In this document: positions 28,125-37,237 of the stretch, one piece after another | How positions within the stretch are numbered: the first letter of the stretch is position 1 | How the letters are laid out: each line of letters starts with the position of its first letter | Source: Streptomyces sp. Edi2 | GTDB taxonomy: Bacteria; Actinomycetota; Actinomycetes; Streptomycetales; Streptomycetaceae | DNA: 64,000 bases | Assembly: GCF_040253635.1 (NCBI RefSeq) | Contig: NZ_JBEJGX010000003.1 | Coordinates: 310,001 to 374,000 of the forward strand | Direction: 5' to 3' | Notes under the pieces: model-generated | What the model was told of the DNA's origin: nothing | What the model saw: the letters and a program-made list of their open reading frames with translations, nothing else | Database searches by the model: none | Translations under genes and position numbers: made by a program

Positions 28125-28502
28125 GTGGCGGGAAAGCCTTGGTTTTCACTTGCGACGGTGGTTCTGGACTGCCCGGATGCCCATGCGCTTGCCGAGTTCT
28201 ACCAGCGGCTCCTCGGCTGGGAAGTGAAATCCAGCGAACCGGACTGGGTGCTGCTCAGGGGCCCGGACGGAGGCACGGGGCTCTCGTTCCAGTCCGAGCC
28301 TGGGTATCGGGCTCCCATATGGCCGGAACGTCCCCGGGAGCAGCAGAAGATGTTGCATCTCGACATCCGGGTCGATGACCTTGCGGAGGCCGAGGCGTAT
28401 GCCGTCGCAGCGGGCGCGTCACGGGCCGAATTTCAGCCGCAGGACGATGTCCGGGTGCTTTTTGACCCGGCGGGGCATCCGTTCTGCCTCTTCCTTCATT
28501 GA
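28125..28502 (+). CDS. VOC (glyoxalase-like) family protein
   Basis: A 125-residue single-domain protein. It begins MAGKPWFSLATVVLDCPDAH and contains LAEFYQRLLGWEVKSSEPDW and LHLDIRVDDLAEAEAYAVAA, with the closing DPAGHPFCLF. This is the vicinal-oxygen-chelate fold used by glyoxalases, bleomycin-resistance proteins and dioxygenases. The GTG start has GAGG close upstream. Several such genes occur in every Streptomyces genome; the role is unknown. Confidence 0.85.
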   Translation: MAGKPWFSLATVVLDCPDAHALAEFYQRLLGWEVKSSEPDWVLLRGPDGGTGLSFQSEPGYRAPIWPERPREQQKMLHLDIRVDDLAEAEAYAVAAGASRAEFQPQDDVRVLFDPAGHPFCLFLH

Positions 28503-28876
28503 AGGAGGGGGTGGGGTGTTGGTTGGGCAGTGAGCTTTGCGGGGCTTGCCGGACCAGTTAGGGCTGTTGGGGCTGTTCGATCTCTCGGGCTTGTTGGGCC
28601 TGCTGGGTCTGCTGGGTCTGATGGGCCTGTCGGGCTTGCTTGTTGAACGGTGCCGGCCTTCAGCAGGGGAAGGGAGGCCTCCTCCGTAACGCCGGGCGAC
28701 CGCGGAGCGTGTGGGAAGGGACACATGCAGGCAGCGAAGCGCGAACGAAGGGCCGACTGTCCTCGCTGGTCAGGAAGTTGAGGTGGCGTCGGGGCAGCGA
28801 CTGGGGCGCCCACTGCGGGCCGGGGGACGCCGCGCGCGGGTCTGCGTTGTCAGTGTCTGCCCCTAGCATTGCTCAT
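28503..28876. other. Intergenic region with 9-bp repeats
   Basis: 28570-28650 holds degenerate 9-bp units of GGGCCTGCT type. On the minus strand they would give a collagen-like or Gln-rich peptide, but the frame has no start signal. No gene is called. Confidence 0.5.
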
Positions 28877-29062
28877 ATGTCCCCAACTCCTTCTGCCCCT
28901 ACGGGTGCGCCCGTTCCTGCTTCCGAGGCGAACGAATCGATCCGGCGATTTGTACGCGCCCGTCGCGGTATGGCGTGGTCGGCTCAGGACATGGCGGAGT
29001 ATGCGGTGCTGCTGGAGATCTGGACACTGGCGGTGCGCTCGGAGGTCGTCGAGGCGGCGTAG
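28877..29062 (+). CDS. Small hypothetical protein (61 aa)
   Basis: It starts MSPTPSAPTGAPVPASEANE at ATG 28877 and continues IRRFVRARRGMAWSAQDMAE and YAVLLEIWTLAVRSEVVEAA. It has a disordered Pro/Ala-rich N-terminus and a helical C-terminal half. Codon bias is good. I recognise no family with certainty. Confidence 0.5.
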   Translation: MSPTPSAPTGAPVPASEANESIRRFVRARRGMAWSAQDMAEYAVLLEIWTLAVRSEVVEAA

Positions 29063-29481
29063 GCTCGGCGCACGTTCAACTCGGCGGCCTGTGACCGACC
29101 TTCCTGGTTCCTGTTACCTGCCGCGCCTCATTTCTTGGCCCCTGGTTCCTGACTCCTGCCACCTGGCTCGTTGGCTGCGGTCTCGTGGGCTCCTGGGCTT
29201 GCACCTGGCCAGCAGCAATCCGTGGCACGCCCGCCCAGTGGACGATCTCCGGTGAACGAGCAGATGCCAAGGCTGCGTTAGTGGTGCGTTAGTCGATCGG
29301 CAGCGGCCGGCACCACCCTGGAGCCCGTCCCGCTCATGACGGCGGCACCCACGCCATGTCCCAAGCCCATGGCGAAACCAACGCGCACAGCCACGCCCAG
29401 GCCCACGCAGCACCAGCGCGATGCCGCAGCAACGCTGTGGCGGAAGAGCAGAGTGCAGACAAGGGGCAGAAAAGGGGACTC
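29063..29481. other. Gene-free stretch with TGGTTCCTG repeats
   Basis: About 420 bases. 29100-29170 has repeated CCTGGTTCCTG or CCTGCCACCTG units. No credible gene. The promoter of the lipoprotein gene is probably at the right end. Confidence 0.4.
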
Positions 29482-30237
29482 ATGTCCTGGAACAAAGCCT
29501 CGGAGGACGACGCAGCCATCAGCAGCGCCACGGCGTCCCCCACCACCGTAGGCTCCGCCTTACACCGTGGGCGCCGGATCGTTGCCGCTTCGCTGATCGC
29601 CGTTGCCGCACTCTCCTTGACCGCCTGTGGCAGCGACGGTGACACCACGAAGGCGAGCACCAAGGTCTCGTCACGGCCCGATGCCAAGGATCTGGCCAAG
29701 GAGGCCGCAGCCCTCGGCAGGGCAGCCGACGAACCGGAGCCCAAGGACAAGTCGGCACCGAGCCAGAAGCCATCCGACGCCGGAAAGAGCCACGGTGGCG
29801 GCTCCGCGGCAGGCGGCGGCAAGACGAGTCGCGGCAGCGGGACGAGCAGCGGGAGCGGAACGGGGGGCAAGGGCAGCACGAGCGGTGCCGGCTCAGATTC
29901 CGGCTCTGCGGCCGGTAGCGAGTCTACGCCGGACGGCAAGAGCGTGAGCGGCACCTGGAACGGCGTCCTCAAGTACCTGGCTCCCGGCAAGATGACCGTG
30001 GCCCCGGCCTCCGGAGCCGAGCAGGGCTTCTCCATCGGCCCGGAGACCAAGGCCCTGGGGGCCGCTGCCATGTGCGGTGGGCCGGACGGCGGCGTCACGA
30101 TGGACGAGAGCGGTTACGGCACCTCCCCGTGCACCGAATCGCAGTTGGACGAGGCCGCCAGGATGAACTCCCTCGAGGTCCGGGTCACCGTCGAGGACGG
30201 CATAGCGACGACGGTCGCCGAGCATTACCACCCCTGA
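29482..30237 (+). CDS. Exported lipoprotein of unknown function
   Basis: A 251-residue protein. The ATG at 29482 (MSWNKASEDDAAISSATASP) follows AAAGGGG. A membrane segment (RIVAASLIAVAALSLTACGS) ends in the lipobox LTAC, so Cys should be lipid-modified. Next is a 90-residue Gly/Ser-rich linker, then a globular domain of about 100 residues (GTWNGVLKYLAPGKMTVAPA, with two Cys in MCGGPDGG and SPCTES). The domain is not recognised. It may be a surface sensor or scaffold. Confidence 0.75.
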   Translation: MSWNKASEDDAAISSATASPTTVGSALHRGRRIVAASLIAVAALSLTACGSDGDTTKASTKVSSRPDAKDLAKEAAALGRAADEPEPKDKSAPSQKPSDAGKSHGGGSAAGGGKTSRGSGTSSGSGTGGKGSTSGAGSDSGSAAGSESTPDGKSVSGTWNGVLKYLAPGKMTVAPASGAEQGFSIGPETKALGAAAMCGGPDGGVTMDESGYGTSPCTESQLDEAARMNSLEVRVTVEDGIATTVAEHYHP

Positions 30238-30491
30238 GCATCGAGAGGATACGGAAATCCGGCCAACTCCTCTGACCAACCCGGCCGTTCATCCCCGAGA
30301 GCGCTGACCAGCCCGCCGCCGTGGCCCTCCCCCGTCCACGGCGGCAGCAGCTTGTTGGGCCATCACCCCGGCGCAGTGGCTTCCGGGGCCGAACGGCAGG
30401 AAGCTTGCCCCTCAGCTCGGCGACGCCGAAGGCTCGCCCCCGAGCCAAAGCCGGAGGGCGCGCGCGTCGCCTCTTCCTCGCTGGAGGACCC

Positions 30492-31736
30492 ATGCGCATG
30501 CGCACCAGAGCCGCACACCGCACCGTTGGGACCGTGGCCCTCGCTTCTGCCCTGGCGGTCGGACTTCTCGTCTCGGCACCCGGCATGAGCCAGGGCGCCA
30601 CGAGCCGTCGCGCCGGAACCCACCACGCCGCCGGAGCAGGACACGCCACGGGAGCAGGCCACGTCGCCAGTGCGAATCCCCTGGCCCATACGGGTCAGCT
30701 GACCGATACGGGACGCCTGGACAGTACGCGTCGCCTGGCCGACAGCCCACCGGTTCATGCGGTGTCCGAGCCCGGCGCGCCCGAGACCATCTCGACGGGC
30801 TGGACCGTTCCCTGGGGTCTGAGCTGGCTGCCGGAAGGTTCGGCCCTGCTTACCGAGCGCGATACGTTCAAGGTCTACACGCTCACCCGGAGCGGTACGA
30901 AGCGGCTGGCCGGCGAGGTTCCGGACGTCGTCACCACCGGCGGCGAGGGCGGCCTGCTGAGCATCGCCGTATCGCCGTCCTGGAAAACCGATCACTACGT
31001 GTACGTGATGCACACCGCCGCCGAAGGCAACCGCATCGCGCGCATGACCTTCGACGGCAGCACCCTCAGCGGCTACCAGGTGGTGGTCGACGGCATCAAG
31101 AAGAACACGTACCACAACGGCGGGCGCATCAAGTTCGGCCCCGACGGCTACCTCTACGCCACCACGGGCGACGCCCAGACGCCCGATCTCGCCCAGGACA
31201 AGAGCTCCCTCAACGGCAAGATCCTGCGGATGACCCTCGAGGGAAAGCCGGCTCCCGGCAACCCTTTCCGCTCGCTGGTCTACTCCTTCGGCCACCGTAA
31301 CCCCCAGGGCCTCACCTGGGATGTCCAAGGCCGCTTGTGGGAAGCCGAGTTGGGGGACAGCAAGTACGACGAGCTGAATCTCATCGAGCCGGGCAAGAAT
31401 TACGGCTGGCCCCGGTGCGAGGGCAGGTGCTCGACCTCCGGGATGACCGACCCCAAGTGTCAGTGGCCCGTCGCGGAAGCCTCCCTCAGCGCGGTCGCCT
31501 ACGCCGACGGGGCGATCTACATGGCCGCCCTGCGCGGTGAACGCCTGTGGCGCATCCCGGTCGACGGCAGCAGCGCGGGCACCCCGAAGGCGTACTACAC
31601 CCACGACTACGGACGGCTGCGTACGGTCGAGTCCGTACCCGGTACACAGTCCCTCTGGCTGACCACCACCAACGCCGACAACAACGGCAATGGCGAGGCG
31701 GGCTCCGACAAGGTGTTCCAGATCGACCTGAGGTAG
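30492..31736 (+). CDS. Secreted PQQ-dependent-type sugar dehydrogenase
   Basis: A 414-residue protein. The ATG at 30492 has GGAGG 5 bases upstream. The signal peptide is at residues 1-36. A repetitive Thr/Gly/Arg stretch (HTGQLTDTGRLDSTRRLADS) precedes the six-bladed propeller: PWGLSWLPEGSALLTERDT, GGEGGLLSIAVSP, NTYHNGGRIKFGPDGYLYAT and FGHRNPQGLTWDVQGRLWEA. These match the soluble glucose/aldose-sugar dehydrogenase (GSDH) family, which oxidises sugars with PQQ. Whether PQQ is present in this host is not known. It follows the lipoprotein gene on the same strand. Confidence 0.88.
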   Translation: MRMRTRAAHRTVGTVALASALAVGLLVSAPGMSQGATSRRAGTHHAAGAGHATGAGHVASANPLAHTGQLTDTGRLDSTRRLADSPPVHAVSEPGAPETISTGWTVPWGLSWLPEGSALLTERDTFKVYTLTRSGTKRLAGEVPDVVTTGGEGGLLSIAVSPSWKTDHYVYVMHTAAEGNRIARMTFDGSTLSGYQVVVDGIKKNTYHNGGRIKFGPDGYLYATTGDAQTPDLAQDKSSLNGKILRMTLEGKPAPGNPFRSLVYSFGHRNPQGLTWDVQGRLWEAELGDSKYDELNLIEPGKNYGWPRCEGRCSTSGMTDPKCQWPVAEASLSAVAYADGAIYMAALRGERLWRIPVDGSSAGTPKAYYTHDYGRLRTVESVPGTQSLWLTTTNADNNGNGEAGSDKVFQIDLR

Positions 31737-31996
31737 CTCCCCAGTGGGCAGCACGGTCGACGTGTCGGTCGGCGTGTCGGCCGTCGCCCGTACGGCGGGG
31801 CGACACGCCGGTGGCCGGAGTGCCGTAGGTGAGGGTGGCGCCGATGGGGCTACGGGGCGATGTGGGGCGAATGGCTGGAGCCGTCGGCTGTGGCCGACCG
31901 CGGCGCAACCGTGACGTCCGATTTCCGCCAGCCGCGACGCGGTCGAGCCCGCAGACTCGGGAAGTGAAAGCACCCCACGCGAACGAGGAGAGCGCC

Positions 31997-32536
31997 ATGA
32001 CCTCCCCCGCGGCATCCACCGCCACCACCTGCTACACCACGCTCGACAGCCCCCTGGGCGCGCTGCTGCTCGTCGGCCAGGAATCGTCCACCGCACCCGG
32101 CGGCACCGCTCTGACCTCCCTCTCCATGCCTCAGCAGCGGGGCGCCGCCGCCGTACAGCCGCACTGGCGCCGCGATTCCCGTCCCTTCACCGAGGTCGTA
32201 CGCCAGCTCCGCGCCTACTTCACCGGCGAGCTCTTCCGCTTCACGCTCGAATTCCGCACCACCGGTACGGAATTCCAGGAGCGCGTATGGCAGGCCCTGG
32301 AAGCCATCCCGTACGGCACCACGACCACCTACGGCCGACTCGCCGAGGGCCTCGGCGTGTCGCGGGCCGACGTACGGGCTCTGGGCGCGGCGATCGGGGC
32401 GAATCCCCTGCTGATCGTGCGCCCCTGCCATCGTGTGATCGGCGCGGATGGCTCGATGCGCGGCTACGCGGCAGGGGTCGAACACAAAACCGCGCTGCTC
32501 ACGCACGAGGGCACCCTTCAGCCGACGCTGATCTGA
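31997..32536 (+). CDS. ogt: Methylated-DNA--protein-cysteine methyltransferase
   Basis: A 179-residue protein. The ATG at 31997 has GAGGAG 6 bases upstream. FQERVWQALEAIPYGTTTTY is the DNA-binding helix region, and the acceptor Cys is in the canonical LIVRPCHRVIGADGSMRGYA. It transfers the methyl group of O6-methylguanine to itself in a suicide reaction. It begins a three-gene stretch with 32566 and the alkB gene at 33173, all on one strand with gaps under 50 bases, so the group looks like an alkylation-repair operon. Confidence 0.93.
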   Translation: MTSPAASTATTCYTTLDSPLGALLLVGQESSTAPGGTALTSLSMPQQRGAAAVQPHWRRDSRPFTEVVRQLRAYFTGELFRFTLEFRTTGTEFQERVWQALEAIPYGTTTTYGRLAEGLGVSRADVRALGAAIGANPLLIVRPCHRVIGADGSMRGYAAGVEHKTALLTHEGTLQPTLI

Positions 32537-32565
32537 GTCCGGCCTCGCCCGGTATCCCTTCGATC

Positions 32566-33126
32566 ATGACCTCTCCCCTCATTTCCCCGGCGGAGACGGC
32601 CGCATACGGCGACCTCCCCGCCCCCGCTCCGCACTCCGACGCCGAACTCACCGCCCTGCTCGGCCTGTTGACCGCGCCCGGGGCTCGTATCGCCACGGTG
32701 GTCGTCGGGCACAGCCGGGACACCGCGTCGCGGTCGGCAGCGGCGGCATTCGCCGAAGCCTGGCGTGCCCTCGGGCGTCTGCCGGTGCTCGCCGTGGTCG
32801 ACTGGCCGGAGTCCGCCGCGTCCTGGCTCCGGGCCGCGCGCCGGTTCACGGCCGAGGAGCCTGACGCCTGGGTGGTGGCCGCCGCGCCTCTCGGCTGGGC
32901 CCAGATGAGCCGCCGGCTGCGTCACAGCACCGACTGGGACCCGACGCGCACCTACGGCTTCGCGGCTCTCGGCGACTCCCGCATACCCGCCCTGGCCGGG
33001 CCGGCGACGCTGCAGGGCATGCGCGGTGCCGCCGCCGACGGCAGCACTTGGACCGTCGACCGCGCCTGGGTCACCCACCGGCTACCGGCCCGTCCGCCGA
33101 CGGCTCGCCCCCGTGGCACGCTGTAA
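32566..33126 (+). CDS. Conserved hypothetical in the ogt-alkB group
   Basis: A 186-residue soluble protein starting MTSPLISPAETAAYGDLPAP. It contains ATVVVGHSRDTASRSAAAAF and VLAVVDWPESAASWLRAARR, then WVVAAAPLGWAQMSRRLRHS. The strand-turn-helix pattern suggests a Rossmann-like fold, but no nucleotide motif is evident. It lies between ogt and alkB, so a role in alkylation damage is inferred from position only. Confidence 0.65.
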   Translation: MTSPLISPAETAAYGDLPAPAPHSDAELTALLGLLTAPGARIATVVVGHSRDTASRSAAAAFAEAWRALGRLPVLAVVDWPESAASWLRAARRFTAEEPDAWVVAAAPLGWAQMSRRLRHSTDWDPTRTYGFAALGDSRIPALAGPATLQGMRGAAADGSTWTVDRAWVTHRLPARPPTARPRGTL

Positions 33127-33140
33127 TCAGCGAGCGACAA

Positions 33141-33165
33141 GGCAAGGCAAGGCAAGGCAAGGCAA
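33141..33165. repeat. Five GGCAA pentanucleotide repeats before alkB
   Basis: Five perfect GGCAA units run directly into GGAG, the ribosome-binding site of alkB at 33166. Gain or loss of units could change spacing or folding of the leader. Simple repeats of this purity are rare in this GC-rich DNA. Confidence 0.9.
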
Positions 33166-33172
33166 GGAGTAC

Positions 33173-34012
33173 ATGAGCACGCCACTTCCCGGCTTCGAGG
33201 ACTTCGAGGGCTTCGGGGAACCAGAACCTGGGGCCCCCGGAAGGCGTGTGCCCAACGACTCCGGCAGCAGCGGTACGAGCCCCGGCGCGGCCCCTCCTCT
33301 GGGGCGTCTACAAGGGCTCCTTCAAGATCTCCCTCACCCCGCCCCAGCCGCCCGGGGCCAGGCCCCCTCAGGCAGCGGCCGAGAGATCGCCCCCGGTGCC
33401 GTCCATGTCCCCGGCTGGCTGACCATGGCCCAGCAACGCGAGCTCGTCACCGCGTGTCGCGACTGGGCGCGCGGCCCGGCCCCGATCCGGCACACCAAGC
33501 TACCGCGTGGCGGTGTGATGTCCGTCCAGACCGTGTGCATCGGCTGGCACTGGCAGCCGTACGCGTACACCCGCACCGCCGATGATGTAAACGGCGCCCG
33601 AGTAGCCGAATTCCCTGACTGGATGGTCGAGTTGGGCCGTCGTGCGGTGGCCGAGGCGTATCAGGATGCCGCCGCGGGCGACGACTACACGCCGGACACC
33701 GCACTGATCAACTTCTACGACGGCCAAGCGAAGATGGGCATGCACCAGGACAAGGAGGAACGCTCCGACGCACCGGTGGTCTCCCTCAGCATCGGCGACA
33801 CCTGCGTCTTCCGGTTCGGCAATACGGAGACGCGCACCAAGCCGTACACCGACATCGAGCTGGCCTCCGGTGATCTCTTCGTCTTCGGCGGACCGTCCCG
33901 TTTCGCGTACCACGGAGTGCCCAAGGTCAGGCCGGGCACCGGCGACCCCGCGTCCGGCCTGACCGCCGGGCGCCTCAACATCACCATGCGGATGACCGGA
34001 CTCGACGGATAG
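33173..34012 (+). CDS. alkB: Alpha-ketoglutarate-dependent DNA dioxygenase AlkB
   Basis: A 279-residue protein with an ATG at 33173 right after the GGCAA repeat and AAGGAG. Residues 1-65 are low-complexity; the catalytic domain follows (IAPGAVHVPGWLTMAQQREL). Fe(II) ligands are H and D in MGMHQDKEE and His in FAYHGVPK. The 2-oxoglutarate-binding Arg motif is RLNITMRMTG. It oxidatively removes methyl or etheno adducts from DNA bases. The N-terminal extension is longer than in E. coli AlkB. Confidence 0.93.
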   Translation: MSTPLPGFEDFEGFGEPEPGAPGRRVPNDSGSSGTSPGAAPPLGRLQGLLQDLPHPAPAARGQAPSGSGREIAPGAVHVPGWLTMAQQRELVTACRDWARGPAPIRHTKLPRGGVMSVQTVCIGWHWQPYAYTRTADDVNGARVAEFPDWMVELGRRAVAEAYQDAAAGDDYTPDTALINFYDGQAKMGMHQDKEERSDAPVVSLSIGDTCVFRFGNTETRTKPYTDIELASGDLFVFGGPSRFAYHGVPKVRPGTGDPASGLTAGRLNITMRMTGLDG

Positions 34013-34039
34013 CTGCCGCGCGCGAGGCAGACTGGACTC

Positions 34040-34273
34040 ATGTGCCGCAGCATCAAGACGCTCCGTCCGCCCGCCACCCCCGAGGTCACCGACGAGGACA
34101 TCCGGGCCGCTGCCTTGCAGTACGTCCGCAAGGTCTCCGGATTCCGCGCCCCGGCCGCACACAACCGCGAGGTGTTCGACCAGGCCGTGGACGCCGTAAC
34201 GGCCGCGACCCAGGAACTCCTCGACGGCCTCCAGATCCGCGGCTCCACCGCCCGCCGGTCCTCCCGCCCCTGA
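34040..34273 (+). CDS. DUF2277 family protein
   Basis: A 77-residue protein starting MCRSIKTLRPPATPEVTDED and continuing IRAAALQYVRKVSGFRAPAA and HNREVFDQAVDAVTAATQEL. The MCRSIKTLR opening is diagnostic of DUF2277. Function is unknown. It is 27 bases after alkB and probably in the same transcript. Confidence 0.88.
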   Translation: MCRSIKTLRPPATPEVTDEDIRAAALQYVRKVSGFRAPAAHNREVFDQAVDAVTAATQELLDGLQIRGSTARRSSRP

Positions 34274-34500
34274 GCCGCCCCTCGACCAGCACCCGGCTCG
34301 CCCGCTGGATCACCGGCTGCTTCACCGGCTCCACTGCCAGCTGAAACACCGGCGACAGCACCAGGCGCGCACTCGGCGACGGCTTCACCTCTGGGCGATC
34401 GCGCGGACACCGACCGTACGCAGAGGGGGGCAAGAAGGGGGAACACGAGGAAAGGGGCAGGTCCTCCGACCCTCGTATACGCAATGCGCGTACACAATGC

Positions 34501-34527
34501 CCGGCCCCGGGCCTCTCCCGGGGCCGG
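34501..34527. terminator. Perfect 11-bp GC hairpin
   Basis: CCGGCCCCGGG (34501-34511) pairs with 34517-34527 around CCTCT. It lies downstream of the flavin-reductase gene (minus) and 230 bases after DUF2277 (plus), and may end transcription from both sides. The 34274-34500 stretch has no gene. Confidence 0.6.
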
Positions 34528-34594
34528 GGGCGGTCCGGCACGCAAGAGGGCCGGGGCGGGTGAGCCCGCGGGGCAGCGAGGGCCCTCCTCATGC

Positions 34595-35212
34595 CTAGCG
34601 TGCGCCGGCGGGCCCCCGCCAGTCCGCATGCCGGATACGGGAGATCTCCCGCACCCCACCGACCGTGCCCCATTCGTCCTTCCCCAGCCGCGACAGAGGC
34701 CTCAGCCGCGAGATCTCGGGGTGGCCGTCGACCAGCACGTCCGGCGAGACGGCCGCATGCACCACGCGACCGAACACGACGGTGGAATCTCCGATGCCCA
34801 GCGTGCTGTGCACCTCGCACTCCAGCGCCACCGGCGAGCCCGCCACCCGCGGAGGCTTGACTCGCAAGCTCTGCTCGACTTCGATCCCGGCCGCCTCGAA
34901 TTCACTCACCCCGTGCGGGAAATCGGTGCCCGTGTCATTGATCTGCTCGAAGCTCTCCTCCACCGCAAGGTTGACGACGAACTCCCCGGTCGCCTCGATA
35001 TTGCGCAGGGTGTCCTTGCGTCCGACGGAGCTGAACTGCACAACGGGCGGCGCGACACTGGCGATCGTGAAGAAGGAATGGGGTGCGAGGTTGTGCGTCC
35101 CGTCCGCCGAAGTGGTCGACACCCAGGCGATCGGTCGCGGCACAACCACCGCGGTCAGGAGCTTGTAGAACTCGTTGCGGGACATGGCAGCGGGATCAAA
35201 GTCGGTACGCAT
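34595..35212 (-). CDS. Flavin reductase family protein
   Basis: A 205-residue protein starting MRTDFDPAAMSRNEFYKLLT. Motifs of the FMN-binding split-barrel reductases: VVVPRPIAWVSTTSADGTHN, LAPHSFFTIASVAPPVVQFS, and DTLRNIEATGEFVVNL. It would reduce or bind FMN/FAD, often as partner of a monooxygenase. No monooxygenase lies beside it. The upstream frame to 35317 lacks family similarity and was trimmed. Confidence 0.88.
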   Translation of the reverse strand: MRTDFDPAAMSRNEFYKLLTAVVVPRPIAWVSTTSADGTHNLAPHSFFTIASVAPPVVQFSSVGRKDTLRNIEATGEFVVNLAVEESFEQINDTGTDFPHGVSEFEAAGIEVEQSLRVKPPRVAGSPVALECEVHSTLGIGDSTVVFGRVVHAAVSPDVLVDGHPEISRLRPLSRLGKDEWGTVGGVREISRIRHADWRGPAGAR

Positions 35213-35331
35213 GGTGATCAGTATCCAGGAGGCGGCCGCGGCCCCTACAGCGGATCCACGGCACCACCGAACCCCTGAGTTCGGCGGAAAGTGCCCGGTA
35301 TCGGAGCCGACGAGCACCAGGAGCCGACACC

Positions 35332-35715
35332 ATGACGACAGCCGTGACTGTCTGGGAGGACTTCGACGTCCCCGCGCACACCCGTGGGGGCCAGGTCACC
35401 CTCAACCTCTACGACCACCTGGCTGCCTACGCCCCCAAACGGCCAGGAGCCTACCTGCGCATCTCCTCCGACCGCTTCGGCCTCGAAACCGGCGTCGACC
35501 GCCAGCTCGAAGACGCCCGTGCCGCCGGGGCCCTGGCCTGTGCGTTCCATGCCCGCGCGACCACCGCGACGATCCGCGACCACCTGATCAACGTGCCCAC
35601 ACGCCTGGCCCGCACGGCACGCCGCCTCACCCTCCACCTGCCCCAACACTGGCCCTGGGAAAGCGAGTTCATCCAGCTATTCACCGCCACGCATGCGCCA
35701 CCACCAGTCGGCTGA
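35332..35715 (+). pseudogene. Chimeric remnant: recombinase N-terminus joined to IS1380 transposase C-terminus
   Basis: A 127-codon open frame that reads like two truncated genes. Residues 1-68 include RPGAYLRISSDRFGLETGVD, the usual N-terminus of a large serine recombinase (active-site Ser in RISSDR). Residues 70-127 (RLARTARRLTLHLPQHWPWE and FIQLFTATHAPPPVG) match the C-terminus of an IS1380-family transposase. The join is in frame but cannot make a working enzyme. It marks the left edge of the accessory island. The N-terminal half of an IS1380 transposase is found at 62629-63173 on the other strand. Confidence 0.65.
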
Positions 35716-35878
35716 CGCTCCCTGAAACGACCCGCCCGAGAGGGCCCGACACCTGTAGAAACGTGGAAAAGCTGGGGCAGACCACCCGACACCCGACACC
35801 CGAAACCACCGGTCAACTCTGCGAGGACCCAAAACCCGCCGAACCCCTCACCCCGAAATCAACCCGGTGGATCCAGGC

Positions 35879-37027
35879 TCAGCAGTACGGCTCCCAGAGC
35901 TCGTACTCCAGGGCGTCGGAAATCGCGGGCGAGGTGTCGCGGAACTGGGCGAGCAGGGCACGGTTGTGCTCGCGGATCTCCTCGTCGTACCCAGCCAGCG
36001 GGCTGTCCTCGGACAGATCCAGCAGCCACAGCGGCCGGAGCGTCGCACCGCGCAGCGCCTTTCCTTCGGCGGTCTCGGTGCCCGCGTGCAGCCAGCGCAC
36101 TCCCGGAAGCCGCGCCGACATGTAGTAGGTGAGGTTGAAATACTCGGCGGCCGAGGCGAGTTGGTCGTAGTCGAAGCCGAGCGCCCGCAGGTAGACGGTG
36201 TCGCTTCGGCGGAAGTACATGCAGAAGCCGACGGGCGGCTCGCCGGGACGCGAGCACAGCACGACTTCGGCGCGCGAACCAGCGAGTTCACCCTGCTTGC
36301 GGAAGGACTCGGCCATCGGGGCCACGTCGACGGTCCTGCCGTAGCGCGCGAGCGAACAGGCCAGCAGCCGGGCGACGTCCCGCCAGCACTCGGCGAGCGT
36401 CCGGTGCTCCACCTCGTACCCGACCTTCTCGAACTTCCGTACCTCGCTGCGGATACGGCGGGCCCGGTGCGCCGACAGCGATTCCAGCCAGGCGTCGTAG
36501 CCGCCGGGCGGGATCTCGATCCAGGCGTCGGCCGTCAGCGCGACAGGGGCGGTCCGTACCCCCGCCGCGCGCAGCGCCCGCACGTCCTCGGTGGTCAGGT
36601 ACATCGCCACGCGGGCGATCTTCGACTCCTCGTGCAGGGGTGAGCGCAGCGCGCGGACCGCGTCGAGCACCGCGGCGGCGGCCTCGGTCCGATCGGTTCC
36701 CTCTCCGGTCAGCAGATGCGCCAGGTAGCCTCGGCGCTGGCCGATGAGCAGGCCACCGGGCTCGGGCGCCGGCAGACCGCGCGCGGCGAGCAGCTCGTGC
36801 CACCGAAGCTGCGGGGTGGGCTCGTCGGTCACCGCCGCCACGGGGATCGCGGCCCGGCCGCCGCCCGGGGTCTCCACGTGCAGACCGCCGGAGACCGACC
36901 CGGGGTCGAGGGCGCACAGCCGCAGCCACAGCGCCGACGAGTAGAACCTGCCGTCGGCGAGCCGGTCCCACTCGGCGTCCCCGAGCCCGCCGATGGCGTC
37001 GGCGAAAGTGTCCGTCATGGCGGTCAT
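35879..37027 (-). CDS. FemAB-like / GNAT-type acyltransferase
   Basis: A 382-residue protein. The ATG at 37027 follows GGGGAGGTG. The N-terminal part contains a large substrate-pocket region (YSSALWLRLCALDPGS) and the C-terminal half has the BioF2-like acetyltransferase core: RRIRSEVRKFEKVGYEVE, GFCMYFRRSDTVYLRALGFD, and FNLTYYMSARLPGVRWLHAG. Proteins of this double-GNAT class include Fem-type aminoacyl-tRNA-dependent transferases that add one amino acid to a peptide or precursor. Divergent from the ATP-grasp gene at 37344, it probably belongs to the island's peptide pathway. The substrate is unknown. Confidence 0.75.
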   Translation of the reverse strand: MTAMTDTFADAIGGLGDAEWDRLADGRFYSSALWLRLCALDPGSVSGGLHVETPGGGRAAIPVAAVTDEPTPQLRWHELLAARGLPAPEPGGLLIGQRRGYLAHLLTGEGTDRTEAAAAVLDAVRALRSPLHEESKIARVAMYLTTEDVRALRAAGVRTAPVALTADAWIEIPPGGYDAWLESLSAHRARRIRSEVRKFEKVGYEVEHRTLAECWRDVARLLACSLARYGRTVDVAPMAESFRKQGELAGSRAEVVLCSRPGEPPVGFCMYFRRSDTVYLRALGFDYDQLASAAEYFNLTYYMSARLPGVRWLHAGTETAEGKALRGATLRPLWLLDLSEDSPLAGYDEEIREHNRALLAQFRDTSPAISDALEYELWEPYC

Positions 37028-37237
37028 GGCACCTCCCCTTGGTCTTCGGCGGAACAGCTACGGCGACCAGGACGGGCGCCGCGGGGCCCCCGGGCCCCGG
37101 CCGGGCCCGGCCGCGTTCCACGGGCATCCGCCGCTCGTGAGGGCCAGGAACAAGCGTCCCGCATGACTGCGGAGCCGTTCCTTTCAGGTCTGCTGTCATT
37201 GCAGATTAATACAGATGTTCCGCGCCCGAAGGGGCCG

